Assembly: GCA_942486035.1 (NCBI GenBank)
Contig: CALNXK010000162.1
Coordinates: 689,001 to 753,000, forward strand
Direction of reading: 5' to 3'
From: Porites lobata
Lineage: Eukaryota; Cnidaria; Anthozoa; Scleractinia; Poritidae
DNA length: 64,000 nucleotides
Under the pieces are notes generated by a model. That model did no database searches, had not been told where the DNA came from, and saw only the letters and a list, made by a program, of their open reading frames with translations. This document shows positions 10,731 through 22,429 of the stretch, one piece after another. Both the position numbers and the translations under genes were made by a program. Each line of letters starts with the position of its first letter. Positions within the stretch are counted from its first letter, which is position 1.

Positions 10731-11441
10731 ACGAGCGGAGCAGGGTACATGATTCCTAGAAAACTAAAACCTAGTGAGACTTTAGAGATGCGACCACAGT
10801 TTTTCGTCTGTAAGATAATTCGTCATTCAGGATCGCATCGTTTTCATTCACATTCCCTTTTCATTGCTGAGATCATTGATGAAAAAAGGGTCAACCATCG
10901 CTGTGAAATAAGGATAATATGACATTTGATATAACTAGAATGGAAACCTGTCAATACGGACACCGACGGGATATGCCATAGTGTCCAAACTAACCGAGTT
11001 TCCGTGTTTTAAAAAGCGGGGTAATTTTAGAGAAAATATAAGTTGTTGAGCTTTTTTCTTTCTGTGGGACAAACGAAACTGTCCCTTGTAGACGGGTGTC
11101 CTTCGACGGCTGGGTTCCACTGTACATCAAAGAGACAGTAAGGATTGGAATGGCAAGGAAGCATTAAGATACACATGCGTGCGGAAATACAAACGTTGCA
11201 GCCAATATAATTCCTCCTGAAGTTGTATGTTACTATGAAGTTTAATGTCATATTTTGTTTTCCAACAATGTTTATCAAGGCAGTTTGAGTGCTATTTCTT
11301 AATTATTACTTTATTTTACTTCATTTTTTTTTATTATTTCGCCACTCATATCTTTCTTACATTGATTAACTTACAAACGATTCCTAGGCAAGAAGACCTC
11401 TGCAATCTTGTTACAGCTTTTCTAAGGAAATCTACCATTTC
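10731..11441. repeat. GPCR 3' flank module, copy at intact receptor A
   Basis: Matches the region left of receptor B (about 30190-30887) and about 15290-15430. Landmarks are GAGCAGGGTACATGATTCC, AAAACTAAAACCTAGTGAGA, CGCATCGTTTTCATTCA, AATATAATTCCTCCTGAAGT and GAAGTTGTATGTTACT. In the minus-strand sense it is the 3' untranslated and downstream sequence of the receptor. Conservation over about 700 bp shows that the duplication unit extends well beyond the coding exon. Confidence 0.75.
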
Positions 11442-12401
11442 TTATGTTCTTTCTTCAACAGGTATTGCTTGAGTACGTACATGCAATGCAAGAGGTTGGA
11501 CTGGCGCTAGTTCTGGTGTCTTAGTACAACAAAGTTTTGTGGCTGCTTCCCTAAACTCTTGCATTCTTACTGCATATATTAGGGGATTGACTATCGAATT
11601 GAAAAGATACAGTGCAAAAAGCGACTTAGTGATGCGGTAAAAGGCTGCAGGACATAGTTTACTCCTTACAGTTATGCGGTGGAGGATAACAGTCCAAATA
11701 ACCCAAGGAAGAATGGTCAGAATAGAAACCACAGTAACTATTAATAAGGTCACCGTTAGTTTCCTTTCTTTTGAAAGCGCTGGTCCAGCATTAGGGGAGA
11801 GAGGATTGTTTTTTACAGTTGAGATGATTATAGCATTTGAAAGTGTGAGAATGACAACAATAAGGAAAGTGTAAGGTGCAAATACATACAGAAACGCTGG
11901 CGATGGGCGCAAATAAAGAAGAGCGGTCACAGATGACAAAGTTAATGCGAACGGCCAACTGCACAAAATAATCGTGAGGTAAACACGTTTTCCAACAAGA
12001 CAATGCCTGAAGGGGAAAAGTGTTGCGTGTAACCTCTCTAACGAGATCAGTGAAATATTAGCTAATTGAGCAACTGGAATTAGATGTGTCAATGTGAAAT
12101 ACACGAATGATTGCCAGCTGAAAGCCTGTTCCAGGTCCCTGTTATGGTTATCTGGTTCTAGTATTGGTAAAAGTCCGGCCACTGTTCCCACCAGTAAATC
12201 AGTCACAGTAAGATTTATAATCAGGAATGTACTGCACTTGCGCAGGTGACGGGTTCTTGTGTAGATAGCGAGTGTGAAAGCGTTCAGTAAAAAGACGACA
12301 ATAATCTCAATGACGAAAGCTGCATTCCAGAATCTTTCTTCTTTTTCAGAAAAAAGTCTGCCAGTCGCATTAAAAACTCTCCAGCATTCTTGCATAATCA
12401 C
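11442..12401 (-). CDS. Class A (rhodopsin-like) GPCR, intact, receptor A
   Basis: A single-exon frame of 319 residues, a normal length for a compact class A receptor at the plasma membrane. A sequon (NAT, 11-13) precedes TM1 (about 28-49; Asn40). TM2 has NLTVTDLLVG with Asp68. TM3 ends SLISLERLHA, so the usual D/E-R-Y is E-R-L (Arg123). TM4 has Trp149, TM6 ILPW (Pro232) and TM7 NPLIY (272-276), followed by a short tail with Cys291-Cys292. Odd points: residue 98, where TM3 normally has the disulfide Cys, is Ser; the second extracellular loop has no Cys; and TM6 lacks the CWxP toggle. The nearest named families are probably the amine/adenosine/melanocortin-like receptors expanded in cnidarians. 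The ligand is unknown. It is paralogous to receptor B at 30.9 kb. Confidence 0.9.
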   Translation of the reverse strand: MIMQECWRVFNATGRLFSEKEERFWNAAFVIEIIVVFLLNAFTLAIYTRTRHLRKCSTFLIINLTVTDLLVGTVAGLLPILEPDNHNRDLEQAFSWQSFVYFTLTHLIPVAQLANISLISLERLHATLFPFRHCLVGKRVYLTIILCSWPFALTLSSVTALLYLRPSPAFLYVFAPYTFLIVVILTLSNAIIISTVKNNPLSPNAGPALSKERKLTVTLLIVTVVSILTILPWVIWTVILHRITVRSKLCPAAFYRITKSLFALYLFNSIVNPLIYAVRMQEFREAATKLCCTKTPELAPVQPLALHVRTQAIPVEERT

Positions 12402-13159
12402 TAAGCGTTACAGTTACCGTGGCTATCCTTCCTTTCTTCAGGAAATTTGCCTTGAACAGGAATACAAACAAAATAGCAAGTTAAGTGAAAAGCAGTCAAA
12501 AAAAAGATTAATGTAAGGCAGAAAGAAAAATAAGATAAAATAATTAAAAAACAATAAAACGACGACGTCTCAATTGGCCCATAAATGGTGTTAACATGTG
12601 TTTTACTGAGTACTCCTAGCAAAGCAAAAAAGCAGGTATATTTTCATCAAAAGGAGAATATTCAAAAACAAAAGAAAAGTTAATCTTGCATTGGTGTATC
12701 GCTAAATGGGATTCCCTTATCTATAGTAAGTAATACATCAGGTCAAATAAAGAGACTTTTTTCCGAAACTGAAGCGAATTAATAACAAAAGCTTTTTTTT
12801 TTTTTTTCGTTTTTCTTGGCGTAATAAACGATCGATAGAATTTTCTATTGATCCCAGCTTTTGACTATTCATATATAATTCCTGCTTCAGGTTGATCAGT
12901 GGCACACGGATGTTGGTAACATCCATGAGAAGGTTTAATTGTGCTAGTTTGGAGTCACTTTTACCGGAAAATTATAAGTAAGCAACTGAGGAATACCTTG
13001 AAGCGTGAAAATTAAGAGGAAGTTCATTTCGCGCATTAAGGGTTTGCCTCTCGACAACAAATTTTTGAAACTCTTGGATTCCATATGAATGACAACAACG
13101 AAAAGTAAAAATACGTTGGCAACATTTAAGGTACGATTCTTAAGTGGTCTAGCTATTCA
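12402..13159. other. Upstream region of receptor A
   Basis: About 750 bp 5' of receptor A on the minus strand, shared with the region upstream of receptor B (31854-32620). Common landmarks are ACGACGTCTCAATTGGCCC or GATGACGTCTCAATTGGCCC (about 12560 and 32010), GTGTTAACA, TATTTTCATC and TGCATTG.TGTATCGCTAAATG. It contains a poly-T run (about 12791-12807). No further exon is evident, so promoter or 5' UTR function is inferred from position and conservation. Confidence 0.5.
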
Positions 13160-14610
13160 TAGGGGATGTTATCTTAAGTCATATTTTCCGTTTGTCATAA
13201 ATCATCGATATGGAGTTCATAGTTACGGCGGCGTTATCTTCTTTGCCATTCGTTCATCCGTCCAACCAAAACCTTACTGTAACACTTTATGCCAGAAACG
13301 TTTCAAGGCTTGTAAGCTTCAGGTTACTAATAACAAACTTCAGATCAGACTACGTTCACGAGAATACAAGTATGGGCATGACTTTTCAAACGTAGCTCAT
13401 TTGTGCTTTTGAAAATCACTTTTCTGGTACACCACCTCTTTTGGCCTTGCAATTCGCACTGATCCTTTTTGGTTTTTGTTCTTTTTGTGTTAATCAACAG
13501 CAGAAAACCGAGCACGCTCTGGGAATATAAACAGAATGATGCTTTTTTGAAGTCGTACTCAAAGTCAAAGAGACTAAAGGTTGCTAATCATTAGGGCTAA
13601 CGCTTGTATAAATATAACACAGTTACCGCAAAGACTCCTTAAACAGAGTCGTCACGTAGTCAGTGGGATGTGAGGTTTTTTACAGCTTTTTTAAGTTATT
13701 TACCTATTTATTTATTTATTCATTTATTTATTTCCATTTCATGTCAAGGATCTTTGGAAAATCCTCGAAATACACCAAAAACCATTTTCCACGAAAATTT
13801 GCTGCACATAATATATACCTTGGACCATCAAAAAAAAAAAAGAAAACAAGTAAAGAACTCATCGCAAGAGGCAATTAAGGTAGTGATATAAGTTTTTTTT
13901 CCTTGCAGTAACTTACCGATAATATCCATGTTCTTTTTTTCAATACACTGCTTTGTTGTCAGAGTTGAACTTTTTGCATTTATTTCGCAGTAAATTAGCC
14001 CGTCTCTAGAGAACTAACATAAACAGGTGAATTTTATGCAACCGTCATTTGGTTATAATTTGTTGAAAACAAAGTTTAATTAATATTTCATCCTTTATTG
14101 AACTGCTGTCCGTTCAGTTCCAGCTCTCTACACTCTGCATTTAATTTCAAATAATTTTCATTATAACCTAGCCTTTTCAGTTATGTATATCACTATTTGT
14201 TAAACAGCAATTTCGCTCTCATTCTTTCGTTAATTTAACAAATGTCACAACAATTTTATTGCTGTCTTCACCTTCTGTTAATTATCATTCTTTTAATGAA
14301 GCGAAATTCCAACTTAAGATGTTATCATGAGTGGCTATTTGAATAAAAGGAATATATCCTGGTTTCTCCGCTATGTTGCAGATATAGGACAGTGCAGAAC
14401 CATAGTGAAAGTAACCCAGGCATAGAACCTATCACAACTTTATAAAAAATAAGACGGAGTCGAAACCAAATGAAAAAAATATAATACAAAAATGAAAAGG
14501 AAATTTGTCGTAAACGAATAAATTATGTACCCGGCTATCTTATATTACGCCTGCTTTTCCTCATTTTAAAACCCTTGTATGTAGACTGGAGAGCGAGCAT
14601 TATGACAATT
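13160..14610. repeat. Duplicated module R1, copy 3
   Basis: A long copy with the same landmark order as copy 1 (AACGTTTCAAGGCTTG, TTTTTGTGTTAATCAACA, CTTTGTTGTCAGAGTTGAAC, TAAATTAGCCCGTCTC). It lacks the 1178-1497 hairpin. A (TTTA)n tract lies at about 13692-13735. Confidence 0.8.
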
Positions 14611-15448
14611 TGAAAATTATTTAACTAATACCAGTACCCACCAATACGTCTCTTAGAACAACAGTTGAACGGTTGTGGTAACGAGCGATTTCTGCGACGG
14701 AGCGCAGCTGCACTACGCCGATCTCAAAAAAAAAGTCATTGATATCAAACAGGTTTTGTGCCATACTTTGGTGCAGTGTGCCCGTCGCGGAAATAAATAA
14801 GTAGGAGCGAGGACTGGAACCCACTGAGACGGAAGTAGATAGAGAGAGTTTAAGCTTCAAGTATGTGGCAAACGACAAACGTCAGATTCAAGTTGAGAAT
14901 TTCTCAAAATAGAAAATGAGCAGATCAAAACAGATCAAAACATATCGTATGCATAAGAAATTGCATGAAACTGCTAATTTATGTGTAGAAGTAATGAGCA
15001 GTAAACGACAAGTGTAGGGGAAACTTCGTCACCAGGCACAAATTCGCGTTTGCCCGTTAGACGTTTAACCTCTCTAATATTTAACACGGAGGACTGGAAT
15101 TTAGTGTACCAAACAGGGTGCATAGGTTCCTATTTTGTTATATGATTTTTCTTTTCTTTTCTTTTCAGTTCAGTTTTATTTTATCTTTATACGCTAGATT
15201 GAGTAAACATTGTAAAATTTTCCTCACGTAATGGCCATGTTGGCGCTACAGCCCAATCAAGCGGAAGTTAAGAATATGGAAACGAGCTACCTCAGAGCAA
15301 GGTACATGATTCCAGTAAAACTAAAACCTCGTGAGACTTTAGGCATGCGACATTACTTTTTTTGTAACCCAATTTTGAGTCTTAAAAATAATTTGTCATT
15401 CACCATCGCATCGTTTTCATTCACATTCCCTCACCGCCGTACTTAAAT
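14611..15448. repeat. Unit sequence between R1 and a GPCR 3' flank (no receptor follows)
   Basis: Matches about 29340-30310. Landmarks are TGGCCATGTTGGCGCTACAG and CCCAATCAAGCGGAAGTTAA at 15231 and 30131, and CGCATCGTTTTCATTCA. In the 30-kb unit a receptor follows. Here homology ends at about 15430 beside a foldback element, so this unit has lost its receptor. Confidence 0.65.
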
Positions 15449-15598
15449 ATAGATGTGTTATTCACCGGCTGGGAGGTCCGTATTGGGAAAAACTGTGCCC
15501 GAGGTCTTGAGTACGGCCTCGGGCCGTACTCAGCAGACAGAGGGCACAGTTTCTCCCAATACGGACCGACGTACCTAGGCCGGTGAAAAGCATTTCTA
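15449..15598. mobile_element. 150-bp foldback MITE
   Basis: Arms share TTCACCGGC, GGTCCGTATTGGG, AACTGTGCCC and GAGTACGGCC on the left, and their complements on the right (GGCCGTACTC, GGGCACAGTTT, CCCAATACGGACC, GCCGGTGAA). The centre is about 15518-15525. Outer bases ATAGA and TCTAT extend the inverted match. No gene lies inside. It sits where the receptor unit is broken. Confidence 0.75.
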
Positions 15599-16318
15599 TT
15601 TTTGTCCTACTGAGATTTAAGAGTTTCAGGAAAATTTTACTTTAGCCTCCAACCTACATGTTTATTGAAGTATGACGCGTTCGTGTTGATGAAGCGCGTG
15701 ATCGATTGCAAACCAAAACAACACATTACAACATGATTTTTAGCTCGCTAATTTATATTAATATAATTAAGCTCTCTTTTAGAATAAAGAAAGGTTTTTG
15801 TGTCGTGGTAGACAATTCATAATCTGAGTGTCAAACAAGGATAAAAAGATTGATGAGCTTGATATTAAAATCCCAGGGGAAAAAAATACCGCAAAGATTT
15901 TCTTCAGCTGAATAATTACTTTGTAAAGATTAGTTCAATCGAGCGAGAGGAAAACTGCACAAAAGCTGTATAAAAAGAGCCAAGTACACATACCAATGTT
16001 AAGGGTTTGAATTCGAATAAAAGAAGGCGATGTGAATAACAAATACATTTACAAAGAATTGAAAACGGCGATAACCGACAGCTGTAAAAGTGATTCGTGT
16101 TTTTTTTTTTGTTTTTTTTTTTGAGATTCAAAGCAAAAATCTGCAATCATTGACAACAACCTTTTCTGATAAGTAGAAAACTAGCGAGGCAAAGTTCAAT
16201 GAAAAACGGTAGAATCTAGATTCAGACAGCAAAAATGGAAAACAAAACTACAAACAGAACAAAAATGTCGAATAAACGGTACACAAAAGCAAGATTGCAG
16301 TACTTACAGCGCGGTTAT
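15599..16318. other. Gene-less AT-rich stretch
   Basis: No recognisable gene. A poly-T tract lies near 16100-16122. Nothing matches the duplicated GPCR modules. Confidence 0.4.
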
Positions 16319-17190
16319 ACAGGATGTTCCAAAAGTTTGTTCCTCTACTCTATAAGTCTGTAATTCAGTACGATTGGACTTTGTAAGCAAGTAGTTTAAG
16401 AGAAAGTTGTGTCTTTTAACATAATTCAATATTTTATACTTGTCGTGCCATCTTTTGACTTTAATTTTCGATTTGTGTAGTTCCGCGCCAAAGGTGCGCG
16501 TGCGCGTGCGCGAGTATATTTGCCGCCACATATATTTTTGTATTTTGTAGCCCGAATTGCTGGAACTCCTTCCTAGTTTTTTTGTGATTATCATGAAGGA
16601 TAAACCCTCTTAATGCAAAAATGTTCAGCTACTTGAGAGCATAAGCATGTGTACTTCGATTTACTGGCTTATCAGCTGAAAAAACTGCTAAAAAACTGGA
16701 AAAATCTTAATGTTGGCAGGTAAAATGGTCATCGAAAAATGAAGGTTTTTGAAGACAAGAAATTAGGGGGAAGACAGAAAGTCCTGAATAAAGCAGCTAA
16801 AATAGTTTTGAAGAAGGCTAGATACAAAAGAGGAAACTCGACAAGGTAGGTCTCACAACAGTTAGCAAACCAAGTCTGGAGCAGGTTCATGAAAAGCGAA
16901 GGTTAGAGGCCCCTGAGAGGGCAAAAAAACTCTGCTTAGTCCGACAAGCAACGATCATCTCGTCTGAAATTTGTAACGAGGTAAAAAAGCCTTTTTTACT
17001 GAAGAAAGGGGCCGGGATGATGATGACTGTTTTTTTGATGAATGCCCAAAATATAATTTTTTTTCAGCTGCCTAATCTAAAAAAAATATTGTTTGGATGG
17101 TGGAAGTGGCTCCTGCGCACCAGGTGAAAAAAGGTTAAAATAGTACTGTGGCTCTACATGCTGTATCCCACTCCATGCAGCAACGGCTAC
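16319..17190 (+). pseudogene. Tc1/mariner transposase pseudogene
   Basis: The plus strand from about 16770 reads KVLNKAAKIVLKKARYKRGNS, then a stop, then VSQQLA, as in Tc1/mariner DNA-binding regions. Further on, after frame changes, come FDECPKYNFF and KNIVW..VAPAHQVKK, corresponding to the catalytic region around the second Asp. Several stops and shifts (such as TAG in the first segment near 16848) make it non-functional. At the left, TATACAGGATGTTCCAAAAG (from 16316) resembles a mariner-type inverted terminus preceded by TA. The matching right terminus was not found; module R1 resumes by about 17200. Confidence 0.6.
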
Positions 17191-17199
17191 AGAATGTGA

Positions 17200-17445
17200 T
17201 AAAAAACAAATCCCACCTATCCTAGTTGGCTTCTGTACGTTTTGTGTTAATCAACAAGAGCAAATGAGGGAGTTCTGGAAATATACATAGAAATTCGTAC
17301 TCGTAGACAAAGAGAAGAAAAAGATTATCTACTAGGCATAACCCGTCAAAGATGACATAGTTACCACAAATTAAGACTCCTTGACAAAGTCTTTACTTAG
17401 TTGCGTAGCGAGGTTTCACACATACAGTCTTTGTTTTCATGGATC
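17200..17445. repeat. Duplicated module R1, partial copy 4
   Basis: Short match to R1 (TTGGCTTCTGTACGTTTTGT, GTTAATCAAC, CTAGGCATAAC, GACTCCTTGACAAAGTC) ending at a poly-A run (17448-17468). Confidence 0.65.
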
Positions 17446-17447
17446 TT

Positions 17448-17468
17448 AAAAAAAAAAAAAAAAAAAAA
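17448..17468. repeat. Poly-A tract
   Basis: Twenty-one consecutive A between partial R1 and R2. It could be the scar of a retroposed or slipped sequence. Confidence 0.8.
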
Positions 17469-17559
17469 TCTATAAAAATTTTGCGCTTTACGATATCCTC
17501 GACAAAAACAACAGAAAAAAATTGTACGCACAAAAACTCAAAAACTCAAAGCACGAGAC

Positions 17560-18540
17560 ACTTTGAGTCGTGAATACAACTTTCTGGTGTACAAGATTTT
17601 TGAGTAGAGAAGGGTGGGGAGGGCTGCGCTAGATTATATCCAATGAAAGTCTATTTTGGGGGGGGGGAGGGAGTAAATTAGGGGCCACCCTTAAAATGTT
17701 TTTCCAAACTGAAAAATCCTCATAGTCCTTACCCACAATGAACGCTCTCTAACAGGTACGAGAACCTATTCTTTAGAATGATCTAATACTACCGTAGGTA
17801 AGTGGTTGTCATAGATACCTTTGGCATAAACAGTCTGAACAGGCGTCAATTCCACAGCTAACAGGTGCTTTTCAAGTAACTTCGCAGAAAATCCTCTTAA
17901 TCAATTTCGCTTGCTGAAAAACGGATAAAACGTTTTTAAAACATTTAATACAGCTTAGAAATATTTAAATATAAGGCTAGCTAATCGTATAATCGAATAG
18001 CATCGACATGGAAAAAAGTTCAACATATTTGATAAAAGTACATCAGAAAATTTCGCTTTGTAGACGAATAATTCTGCATTAATCCTTATTTGGTAACTGA
18101 GCTCTAACAAAAATATTCTTGTGCCTTCTAATAACCTGAGAGAATAACACGTGTCATAATCGACAGTGGGTCTGGATGACTTTTTTAGAGATTAATAAAT
18201 GTCTGAGTTATCAACATATGACAGCTATGAATTAGGTCCTTCTACTGAATACCCATCGCTTGAGAAGTATCCCTTAGTTATGGAAAAACACGAATGATCA
18301 TCCCAAACATGCACATAATTAGTCACTGCAGCCATTTCGCTTTTGATTAAACTTTTTCGTTTTGGTATACTTACTCACATTAACCTTCTTCCTTCCTTTT
18401 ATGAACAGTTTTGTGAGGAGCTCTCGTGTTTACTGGCACTTCGCCTTAGATTAAGAACCTTGCATGGAGAACAGATAAGCAGGTGAAATTTATGCATGCA
18501 ACTTAAGGCAAACATGAATGATTACTCTTCCTTTTTAGGG
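17560..18540. repeat. Duplicated module R2, copy 2
   Basis: Shares GGGGCCACC, CCTTACCCACAATGAACGCT, TAATACTACCGTAGGTAAG, AAAACGTTTTTAAAACATTT and CATCCCAAACATGCACATAA with the copies at 2.9 and 38.6 kb. A G9 run lies near 17658. No reading frame is conserved. Confidence 0.75.
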
Positions 18541-20133
18541 TAAGACTGACACAATTTAATTCAATGACAGCCCAGCATTACATACGTTTACCAAGAAACA
18601 ACAATTAATCTAAATAGATCAAGGCAATTTGATTGCTTTTGGAGACAACACAATGACCTTATGTCGTCCATATGTTCCATTTCCCGTCACGTGTTCTCTA
18701 ATTAACGTGTCCTTATGTTTTATATGATAACTGACAATAGCCTACGTTCGATATATTAAAATTCTAACATGACTCCAAGGCTTTAGGGTCAAAATTGCAA
18801 ATTTTCACCCACTCCATTGTCTCGCAATTCCCAGAAGAGATTTGAACACAAAGAATATCAAACCAAATGTAGAAAAATGACCAGAAAGCCTCGAAGTGAT
18901 GATAGAATTTTCATACATGTATATCGAACGGGGGCTTTCCCCATGGGTCGCTGAAGCGACTTTCTGTGCGCGTGTAACACAATGACAAATTTTTTGAAAG
19001 TGAGAAGTGTTATCTAAATAAATTTGTGGAAAATTTGCGTTTCCTGCTACAAAGAGCTAGTTTGCATTCGTCCATTAACACGGGCGATTTGCGCACCAGG
19101 AATCAGAAAACTGGAACTGGAATAATTTGTTGTTTGCAAAGGACATCGAAAGCGGCAGAAAACAGAGCGTGCAGCGTGGTTTTACAATTATTTTTTCAGC
19201 GGAATGCTACAAAAAAGCAAACTGGGGTGTATAGATTGTATTAAATTCGCGATTTTCGCCATTAACACGTAAACAAAAGATTGCGCGAAATTCAAGCATG
19301 CGAATATTAATACCATTTTCGAAAACAAGACAATAAGAATTTTAAAAATGTTATGAGTCCAGGTGTTTTTTGTACTGTGCACACTTACTGAACTTCTCAA
19401 GTTGCGTTTTAAGCACTGAACAGTATATATACATTGCATAGACAGCATACACAGCAAGTAGTTATGTTTTGTCTTTTCATAAGGTTCTATGTAGGGCAGT
19501 TGTAAGTTTACAATCTTGCTTTGAAATATACATGTTTTATTGATTTGTGACAAATGCCCTCTGCACGGGATTTACGAAAATAAAACTAAGACAAAATCGC
19601 AAAATATCACGGTACGCTTTTCTCTATTTTTATTTTCATTTTAATCTATTATATTATTATTATTTTGTAGCCTGTGTAGCAAGCGTTTCCGTGTGGTTTA
19701 TGAACAAGGAACGAGGAACGAGAGTCAAAGACTCCGCGAAAAATGGTGCAAGTAAAAGAGCGGGGAGGGGTGGAAATGAGTTACTGTCCAACTCTACAAC
19801 TGCTTCAAAGCAGAGAGACCTGGGGCCCGTTTCTCGAAAGTCCCCCTAAGTTTGCAGGGCCGGGTTTACCTAAAACCCGGGGTCCGGAAAAAAAAAAAAA
19901 AAAAAAAAAAAAAACACGCCGAACGCCAAATGACTATGAAGTTTTAGTGATTTGGGTTAGGAGACTGAGTGAATCAAGTTTCAGTTCAGGTTGCACCAGT
20001 TTCCTGACCCTTATCACTAAACTTCAGAGTCATTCCGCTTGGGCCTCGGTTCCGGATTGCGGGTTTTAGTTCTTTAGTCAAACCCTATGGGGGCTCGGTA
20101 AGTCCCCCGTATTTGGCCCCGAATACCCCGTTG
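18541..20133. other. Gene-less stretch with repeat fragments
   Basis: No supported gene. The frames near 19026-19850 are short and without recognisable domains. GGGCCCGTTTCTCGAAAGTC at about 19824 is a GC-rich motif of the kind seen at ends of dispersed animal repeats. A poly-A tract lies at 19888-19914. Confidence 0.4.
19888..19914. repeat. Poly-A tract
   Basis: Twenty-seven consecutive A in a GC-rich context that looks like part of a dispersed repeat. Confidence 0.85.
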
Positions 20134-21243
20134 AGGACGGTGCCCACTAATGGGAAGTATTTTTTCCCAGTTAATGACGATGTATGTGAGACAAGTAGAT
20201 CATATCAGTGGCTATTGAAATCCAAAAAGAAAACTGGGGGTAACCACGCATTTTTTCAGAGATAACTGCGCTTCAATATGGAGAAAAACGCTGAATAGGC
20301 ATTTTTTTAGAAAAATGATAAAAAGTTATTTTTTCCCCAAATTTCAGACTGTAGTCTTTTTTTTTTTAAATAACAGCACAACTGGCAAGTTATCAGCAGT
20401 TGCCCCTCTCCACGCCTTTGCCTTAAAAATAGTGTAAACGACACTTTCGCCGAACCAAAAATTGGTCGTTTGCTGATCATGAGTAGGCATATTACTTTCA
20501 TTTGGTAAGATAAGAAGTAGGGGTTACCACGCATTTTTAGAGGTTAAATTGGTTGGTTTCGACCTTAACTTAATGCCTTCGGGGGTTATTTACATTTTTT
20601 CCCATCCCTCCCCTGTCAGTTTTCACTATTGCTTCACTCAACGCGAAGTGCTCTGGGATATCCAAAATGGCTAACAGTCAGAGAGAACAACAATCCACGG
20701 AACAGAGCAAAAACAGAAAGTGAAGCAGGACATTACAGGACATAAAATCTTACAAAATTAAAGAAATATTCGGGAAAGTGTTTTGAGCCGATTAGCTGAT
20801 AAAACGCGAAGGACGCGAGTGAAAGGTAAGCTTGCAGTTTCTCGATCAAGCGGAGGACTTAGAGCTTCCTTCTGATTTACTGGTCCTTGCCTTTTAAGGG
20901 ATTTTTTAATACCCAAGCTCTAAGCGTAACATCTTCAAGCAGTAACTTTTGATGTTTTAGAATTGACTTTTGTTTGACTATAAAATGTTCGGTCAGATCG
21001 ATCATACGGCAGAAATAGCAACATGCGCATAATTTTCAAAGAATTGACAACGTAAATAGAAATTATTTTGCATCTGTTGAAAAACGGCGCATTCTTTCCA
21101 CAAGAAATAACTAGAACCTCCCAGACTTACAGGAGACAAAACCAGTCCGCGTGTCCTGCGTGTTGCGCATTTCTTTCGCGTCGCGCGCATTTACCTTGAC
21201 ATGCGCAGAAAATGTGCGCAGTAACAATAGTGGGCACCGTCCC
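20134..21243. mobile_element. Probable 1.1-kb element with inverted ends GGACGGTGCCCACTA
   Basis: GGACGGTGCCCACTA at 20135-20149 recurs inverted as TAGTGGGCACCGTCC at 21228-21242. No clear target duplication was seen. Inside, ACCACGCATTTTT occurs twice, at about 20243 and 20527. There is no transposase-like frame, so it would be non-autonomous. Confidence 0.55.
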
Positions 21244-22429
21244 TAAGGTCCACAATGTCAGGCTCCGGCGACATTCAGCCACGTGAGTCGTCGATAATCA
21301 CGTGGCAAATATCTTAAGACATGGGCTGCCATGGCTTCGTTCGTAAAACAAAAAAAACAAAATAACATCATCATCCGCAGTAACAGCAAGAAAGGGGCTA
21401 TTCCCATGATACCGGAATGACTTTTATTCTGAAAAGAGTTCATTTCATGTCCATAAAGTCATCCCTGTATCATAAAAGCAGCCCAGCCCCCCCCCCCCCA
21501 CCCCTCACCCACAAATACAAACAAACAAACAATACTTAAGTTGTTGTTTACTTTATTGTAATTTTTACTCTGACATAGAGTTTTCTTTTTATCGACTAAA
21601 AATACACACTACTGATTTTCTTTGAAGTGCTTCTCAAAATGTTCCACAGACACAATAAAGGCAGTTCTAAACAATTATTGCATGAGGTTTTTGTGATATT
21701 CAGAATAATCAAGGTCGAGGTAGGGGTTATCTGCCGAAGCCGAAGGCCGAAGGCTGAGGCTGAGGCTGATAACTCTTACCGATAATTGTTTTATTATACA
21801 TTGAACGTAAAAAACATGGTCACGACAGTAATTCGAACTGATAATTTATTTCTAAACGTGTAAAAATTTACAAATCGGCGGCACATAATTCGATTGACGA
21901 AAAGTCTAAGCATTAGACAATATGTGAAAAATTGAATAAAAGCTGGTTGAGAAAGAAAATACCAATAAATATTGAGTCTTAACTGAAAAAAAACATTACA
22001 ATTGTAAAAAGCGACATTTTTGGAAACTTGGGAGTGAGTTGTCTGAAAGTGTAAATGTCGCATAACATGCTCTTCCTGTGAGAGAGTTAAAAGAGTAGAC
22101 AAATTTATATTTTCAGCTGTAAGGTTTTCTAACCTCACAGAGTCTTCATCGGGAGCAGAGTTGCCAGCTCCGGCAGCAGTTAACGTTTCTCACATTCTCC
22201 TGTTGGCGGTTTGATCGGTTTTGCTGTCGGCCCTGGTTGAACTTTCATTTCTGTGCCCGCTGACAGTCATTACGTGACGAGCTTCAATTAAACCCTGATT
22301 TATCGAGAATTGTTACGGTTGTAGCTCGGATGGAATGGTTTGTATGAATACGTGACAGGTTTGCCTCCTTTGATATTCGCCTCAATATGTCGCCCAACGG
22401 GCGCTCGCTAACTACCATGTTGTCGTACC
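21244..22429. other. Gene-less stretch
   Basis: Contains a poly-C run (about 21487-21499), an (AAAC)n-like run (about 21516-21530) and a short MITE (21668-21793). No supported gene. Confidence 0.4.
21668..21793. mobile_element. Short MITE, family a (copy 2)
   Basis: Ends AACAATTATTGCATGAGG and GATAATTGTTTTA, inverted like the copy at 4109-4202. The core has a degenerate GCCGAAGGC/GAGGCT repeat. Confidence 0.6.

Noticed and set aside
14621..14878. 85-codon minus-strand frame with GSSPRSYLFIS, echoed at 29724-29936
   Set aside because: The similarity is explained by the duplicated unit. Frame and stops are not kept in the other copies, so coding is not supported.
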